Assembly: GCA_046155505.1 (NCBI GenBank)
Contig: JBJXFK010000124.1
Span: 1 to 8,580, forward strand
DNA: 8,580 nucleotides
From: JBJXFK01 sp046155505
GTDB taxonomy: Bacteria > Planctomycetota > Phycisphaerae > UBA1845 > Fen-1342
Direction of reading: 5' to 3'
This document shows positions 6,747 through 8,580 of this stretch, in pieces. The notes beneath the pieces are model-generated. The model had not been told where the DNA came from. It saw only the letters and a program-made list of their open reading frames with translations, and searched no databases. Both the position numbers and the translations under genes were made by a program. Numbering within the stretch: position 1 is the first letter of the stretch; each line of letters starts with the position of its first letter.

Positions 6747-6818
6747 TCTGTGACATCTGTGGCAATATCTCTTGATTCTCCGCATTCTCCGTGACCTCTG
6801 CGGTCTCTGTGGCAATAG
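6747..6818 (+). repeat. degenerate CTCTGTG-type intergenic repeat
   Basis: Two related copies, GTGACATCTGTGGCAATAT at 6750-6768 and GTGACCTCTGCGG...TCTGTGGCAATAG at 6791-6818, are joined by further TCT-C-G fragments. The basic unit is roughly TCTGTGRC/TCTGYGGY, repeated about every 9 bases. Similar stretches, often mis-called as short proteins, occur in many planctomycete and verrucomicrobial intergenic regions as far as I know. It is not coding and not CRISPR, since spacing is irregular and there are no unique spacers. Confidence 0.6.
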
Positions 6819-6909
6819 CCCTCTTCGTCGCCCCTATGCTTCGCACGTGAGCCGTCGACAGCCCCATCCCGCTATGTGTTCCGTGGCGTTTCATCCGGCG
6901 GGTCCGATA

Positions 6910-6922
6910 TCGACACTGTCGA
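6910..6922. promoter_or_regulatory. 13-bp palindrome, possible operator
   Basis: TCGACA-C-TGTCGA is a perfect inverted repeat with a single central base. It is located 247 bases before the TadZ-like start and about 320 bases from the propeller start. A dimeric regulator site is possible, but distance and lack of a second copy make this weak. Confidence 0.25.
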
Positions 6923-7157
6923 GAAAAAACCCATCTCAGCGAATCCGCCCAAGATGCTCAAAAAAATGTCGCGGAAAAATCACAACTCGACCATCTCGCT
7001 CCCCCGCGCCGACCCGCGCCCCGCGCCCCGCGTCCCAATTCGTTATCAACCCCAAACCCCACTCTTCAACCCCGACCCCGCGCATGCCGATTCAAGGATG
7101 CCCAATATCGCGTGTGGCAGCCTCGTCGCAGCCGTGCGCACGATCGGCGTCTTCATC

Positions 7158-7162
7158 GGGGA
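7158..7162 (+). promoter_or_regulatory. ribosome binding site setting the TadZ-like start
   Basis: GGGGA with 6 bases before GTG 7169. The nearby in-frame ATG 7163 abuts the site with no spacing, and the longer GTG 7112 reading adds an Arg-rich stretch unlike the family, so GTG 7169 is preferred. Confidence 0.65.
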
Positions 7163-7168
7163 ATGCCT

Positions 7169-8317
7169 GTGAATCGAATCGTTTGTCTGCACATGCTGCC
7201 GGACGTGGAAGAAAATCAGCTTCCCGATTTTGTCACTGTTACGCACAGCGCATCGCGCCAGGAGCTCATGACCGCCATCGGTGCGGTCGACGGCATGGTC
7301 CTGCTGCTCGACCTCGACGACGAAGATTCCTTCAACACCATCTCTTCCGTCCTCGAAGTCAAGCCGTTGCTGCCCATCGTCGGCATCACCGGCAGCAGCG
7401 ACCTCAACCGCGTCCTGCAAGCCCAGCGACTCGGCGTGCGACAAGTGGCCACTAGGCCGCTCGACGCCGGCGACATCGCCGCCGTTCTCAGCCGCGCATG
7501 GAACACCACCGTCGAGGAAGCCGGCGCTAGCAAAACCTATTGCGTCATCGGCACCACCGGCGGCGCAGGCACGACCACCATCGCCGCCAATCTCGCCGTC
7601 GAACTCGCCACCATCGCGGCTACCAAGTCGGCCATTATCGATCTCGATTTCGACTTCGGCGGCGTGGCCCGCGCCTTCGACCTCGCGCCGCGATTCTCCA
7701 TCGCCGACCTCGCCAGCGCCGGAGCTGCGGATACCGTGCTGCTGCACAAAACTGTCGCCGAAATGCCCTCCGGCGCGGGCATCATCGCCCGCCCGCCGAG
7801 CATTCGCCAAGGCAGCGGCATTGACGAGCAATCGGTGCGACGCGTGATCAAACTCGCTGCGCGCTCGTATCCATTCGTGATCTGCGATCTGCCGCGCGTG
7901 CTGGACGGCCGTACCGGTGCGGCGATTGAGATGTGCGAGAAACTGCTGGTCGTCGTTCAGCTCACCGTGCCCGGCGTCGACAACGCACGGCGACTGATCG
8001 AGGCGCTGGGCAGCGAGGGCATTCCGCAGGGTCACACCGAGCTGATCGTGAATCGCTATCGCAAGAACACGCACGCCTGCACGCCCGAGATGGTTGAGAA
8101 GGAGCTTGGGCAAAAGGTGTTCGCCGTGATTCCGAACGACTACGCCGCGGTGAACCGCGCCATCGACAGCGGCAAGCCGCTCGAAAACCGCAATCCCGTC
8201 CGAGCCGCAATCGCGGATCTCGCGTCGCGCCTCTCGGGCAAGTCCGCGTTGCAAGTGGCCGGCGAAAAGAAGAACTGGCTGTCGAGTTTGGGATTCTCAA
8301 AGGCGGGAGCGAAGTAG
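7169..8317 (+). CDS. TadZ/CpaE-like protein: receiver-like domain plus degenerate ParA/MinD ATPase domain
   Basis: A 382-residue cytosolic protein with the two-domain plan of TadZ/CpaE, which localises the Tad (type IVc) pilus machinery. Residues 1-115 are a receiver-like alpha/beta fold: VLLLDLDDED at 44-53 in the phospho-acceptor region, VGITG at 71-75, and TRPLD at 95-99, where true receivers have a lysine. Residues 122-360 are the ParA/MinD-type domain: TGGAGTTT at 130-137 in the Walker A position, AIIDLDFDFGG at 155-165 (Walker A-prime), VICDLPR at 237-243 (Walker B), and LIVNRYR at 292-298. Both lysines of the deviant Walker A (KGGxGKTT) are threonine, so ATP hydrolysis is doubtful; loss of these lysines is common in TadZ. 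GTG 7169 is chosen from GGGGA at 7158-7162. No other tad/cpa gene lies in the window, so it may be an orphan locator or the start of a cluster elsewhere. The next gene is TerC-like. Confidence 0.88.
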   Translation: MNRIVCLHMLPDVEENQLPDFVTVTHSASRQELMTAIGAVDGMVLLLDLDDEDSFNTISSVLEVKPLLPIVGITGSSDLNRVLQAQRLGVRQVATRPLDAGDIAAVLSRAWNTTVEEAGASKTYCVIGTTGGAGTTTIAANLAVELATIAATKSAIIDLDFDFGGVARAFDLAPRFSIADLASAGAADTVLLHKTVAEMPSGAGIIARPPSIRQGSGIDEQSVRRVIKLAARSYPFVICDLPRVLDGRTGAAIEMCEKLLVVVQLTVPGVDNARRLIEALGSEGIPQGHTELIVNRYRKNTHACTPEMVEKELGQKVFAVIPNDYAAVNRAIDSGKPLENRNPVRAAIADLASRLSGKSALQVAGEKKNWLSSLGFSKAGAK

Positions 8318-8351
8318 TATGATACACCCAGACGCGCTTCTATTGAAGAGT

Positions 8352-8388
8352 GCAGAGCGAACCGGCGCACATCCGGCAATCACTCTGC
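8352..8388 (+). terminator. hairpin after the TadZ-like gene
   Basis: GCAGAG (8352-8357) pairs with CTCTGC (8383-8388), and an inner CCGG/CCGG stem (8362-8365 / 8373-8376) closes a 7-base loop. Two G-T wobbles and an AAG/CTT pairing can extend the base. It starts 34 bases after the stop codon. No T tract follows, so it may mark transcript end or processing rather than classic termination. Confidence 0.35.
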
Positions 8389-8397
8389 GTCTTGCCG

Positions 8398-8417
8398 TTT
8401 GTCTCGCGCGAGACAAA
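8398..8417. promoter_or_regulatory. perfect 20-bp palindrome, candidate operator of the TerC-family gene
   Basis: TTTGTCTCGC joined to its exact reverse complement GCGAGACAAA, with no central gap. A zero-loop palindrome is a typical binding site for a dimeric repressor and a poor RNA hairpin. It covers the candidate -35 box at 8410-8415. The cognate regulator is not in the window. Confidence 0.55.
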
Positions 8418-8437
8418 ACGCGCCACTCGAATACAAT
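8410..8437 (+). promoter_or_regulatory. candidate sigma-70-type promoter for the TerC-family gene
   Basis: -10 TACAAT at 8432-8437 (5 of 6 to TATAAT) with a 16-base spacer from -35 GAGACA at 8410-8415 (4 of 6 to TTGACA). Predicted start of transcription is about 8444, leaving a leader of roughly 80 bases. The -35 lies inside the palindrome. Confidence 0.45.
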
Positions 8438-8454
8438 GTCAGCATCACCGGACA

Positions 8455-8519
8455 GAGTTGGGGAACTCACGATTGGCGGTGAAATGGGGCAAGCCGCCGC
8501 TTTTACAGCGGAGATGCTG
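8455..8519 (+). other. structured leader of the TerC-family gene
   Basis: Three successive hairpins: GAGTT/AACTC (8455-8459, 8464-8468) with a GGGG loop; GGCGGT/GCCGCC (8475-8480, 8493-8498) followed by GCTTTT; and CAGC/GCTG (8506-8509, 8516-8519) whose loop carries GGAG. The middle stem plus T run is terminator-like, and the last one places the putative ribosome site in a loop. TerC-family genes are sometimes controlled by the yybP-ykoY manganese riboswitch, but its conserved GGGGAGUA is not present here. Confidence 0.35.
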
Positions 8520-8524
8520 CGCTC

Positions 8525-8580
8525 ATGGACAAGCCGTTGATGTGGTGGGTGTTCTTCAACCTCTTTGTGCTGGCGATGCT
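8525..8580 (+). CDS. TerC/Alx-family integral membrane protein (5' end only)
   Basis: The window cuts the gene after 18 codons, MDKPLMWWVFFNLFVLAM. The short polar start followed by MWWxxFNxFVLAML is the characteristic beginning of TerC/Alx proteins, which are 7-9-helix membrane proteins linked to manganese efflux and loading of exported metalloproteins, or to tellurite resistance phenotypes. ATG 8525 is preceded by GGAG at 8510-8513, 11 bases away, a rather long spacing; no in-frame alternative start exists closer. The palindrome and structured leader upstream suggest regulated expression. Only the N-terminus supports the family call. Confidence 0.62.
   Translation, partial: MDKPLMWWVFFNLFVLAM

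Larger units (their letters stand above)
6592..7168. other. 577-base gene-free region between divergent genes
   Basis: No frame here is a convincing gene; the short open frames encode Pro/Arg-rich, low-complexity peptides. The region should hold the promoters of the propeller gene (minus) and the TadZ-like gene (plus), but I could not place a -35/-10 pair. It contains a small hairpin (6609-6625), degenerate CTCTGTG repeats (6747-6818), a 13-bp palindrome (6910-6922), a C-rich tract (7050-7079), and a purine-rich A-run stretch around 6921-6982. Confidence 0.6.

Noticed and set aside
6738..6820. CRISPR-like array
   Set aside because: Repeat units are short, degenerate and irregular, with no unique spacers and no cas genes.
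6876..7172. 98-codon frame ending in a GTGA overlap with the TadZ-like start
   Set aside because: The stop-start overlap looks like translational coupling, but the translation is Pro/Arg-rich low complexity with no ribosome site and no similarity I recognise; probably chance.
7046..8254. 402-codon open frame on the minus strand
   Set aside because: Antisense to the TadZ-like gene, whose ParA-type motifs are clear; the shadow has no family features.
8440..8524. yybP-ykoY manganese riboswitch
   Set aside because: Considered because of the TerC-family gene; the GGGG at 8460-8463 is followed by AACTC, not AGUA, and the 3' conserved arm is absent.
8319..8540. 73-codon frame right after the TadZ-like stop, with GGGAG 9 bases upstream
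   Set aside because: Only about half of its third positions are G or C, unlike the neighbours; it uses rare codons such as ATA, CTA and AGA, overlaps the TerC start, and covers the palindrome, promoter and hairpins. More likely non-coding.
1..8580. Defence, toxin-antitoxin, phage or biosynthetic system
   Set aside because: Checked each gene for nuclease, toxin, integrase, transposase or assembly-line domains; none was seen, and strand changes and gaps argue against a multi-gene system.

Overview
The window is a GC-rich bacterial chromosome segment with five complete protein genes and the first 18 codons of a sixth. No RNA gene, insertion sequence, phage gene or CRISPR array was seen. A member of the Planctomycetota (Phycisphaerae-like), or a similar high-GC environmental lineage, is the best guess. 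The guess rests on gene content (a large secreted VCBS/FG-GAP propeller protein, a SirB1-family protein, an isolated TadZ/CpaE-like ATPase, a TerC-family start), frequent GTG starts, and intergenic repeats of a kind I associate with that phylum. It is an inference, not a proof.

Layout from left to right: a group II PLP-dependent amino-acid decarboxylase (minus, 64-1536); a 256-base divergent spacer; a long coiled-coil protein of unknown function (plus, 1793-3142); a short convergent spacer filled by two opposed copies of a REP-like hairpin (3140-3210); a SirB1/transglutaminase-like protein (minus, best start GTG 4028, end 3216); a 250-base spacer with two opposed heptanucleotide arrays; a secreted protein predicted to form two seven-bladed propellers (minus, 6591-4279); a 577-base gene-free stretch with degenerate CTCTGTG repeats and small palindromes; a TadZ/CpaE-like protein (plus, best start GTG 7169, end 8317); and a spacer with a perfect 20-bp palindrome over a candidate promoter, leading into a TerC-family membrane protein cut by the window edge.

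The genes do not form an obvious pathway. Strand changes separate most of them, and the only same-strand neighbours (propeller then SirB1-like; TadZ then TerC) have gaps of 250 and 207 bases. I read this as a housekeeping/accessory mosaic rather than a defence or biosynthetic system. I found no convincing evidence for a new multi-gene system. The most interesting items are: the opposed GAACCCY/RGGGTTC heptamer arrays with G-quadruplex potential; the 14-blade reading of the VCBS protein; the decarboxylase loop with no tyrosine; the coiled-coil protein with a SHOCT-like end and basic-aromatic tail; the REP pair with a compensatory base-pair change; and the palindrome at the terC-like promoter.
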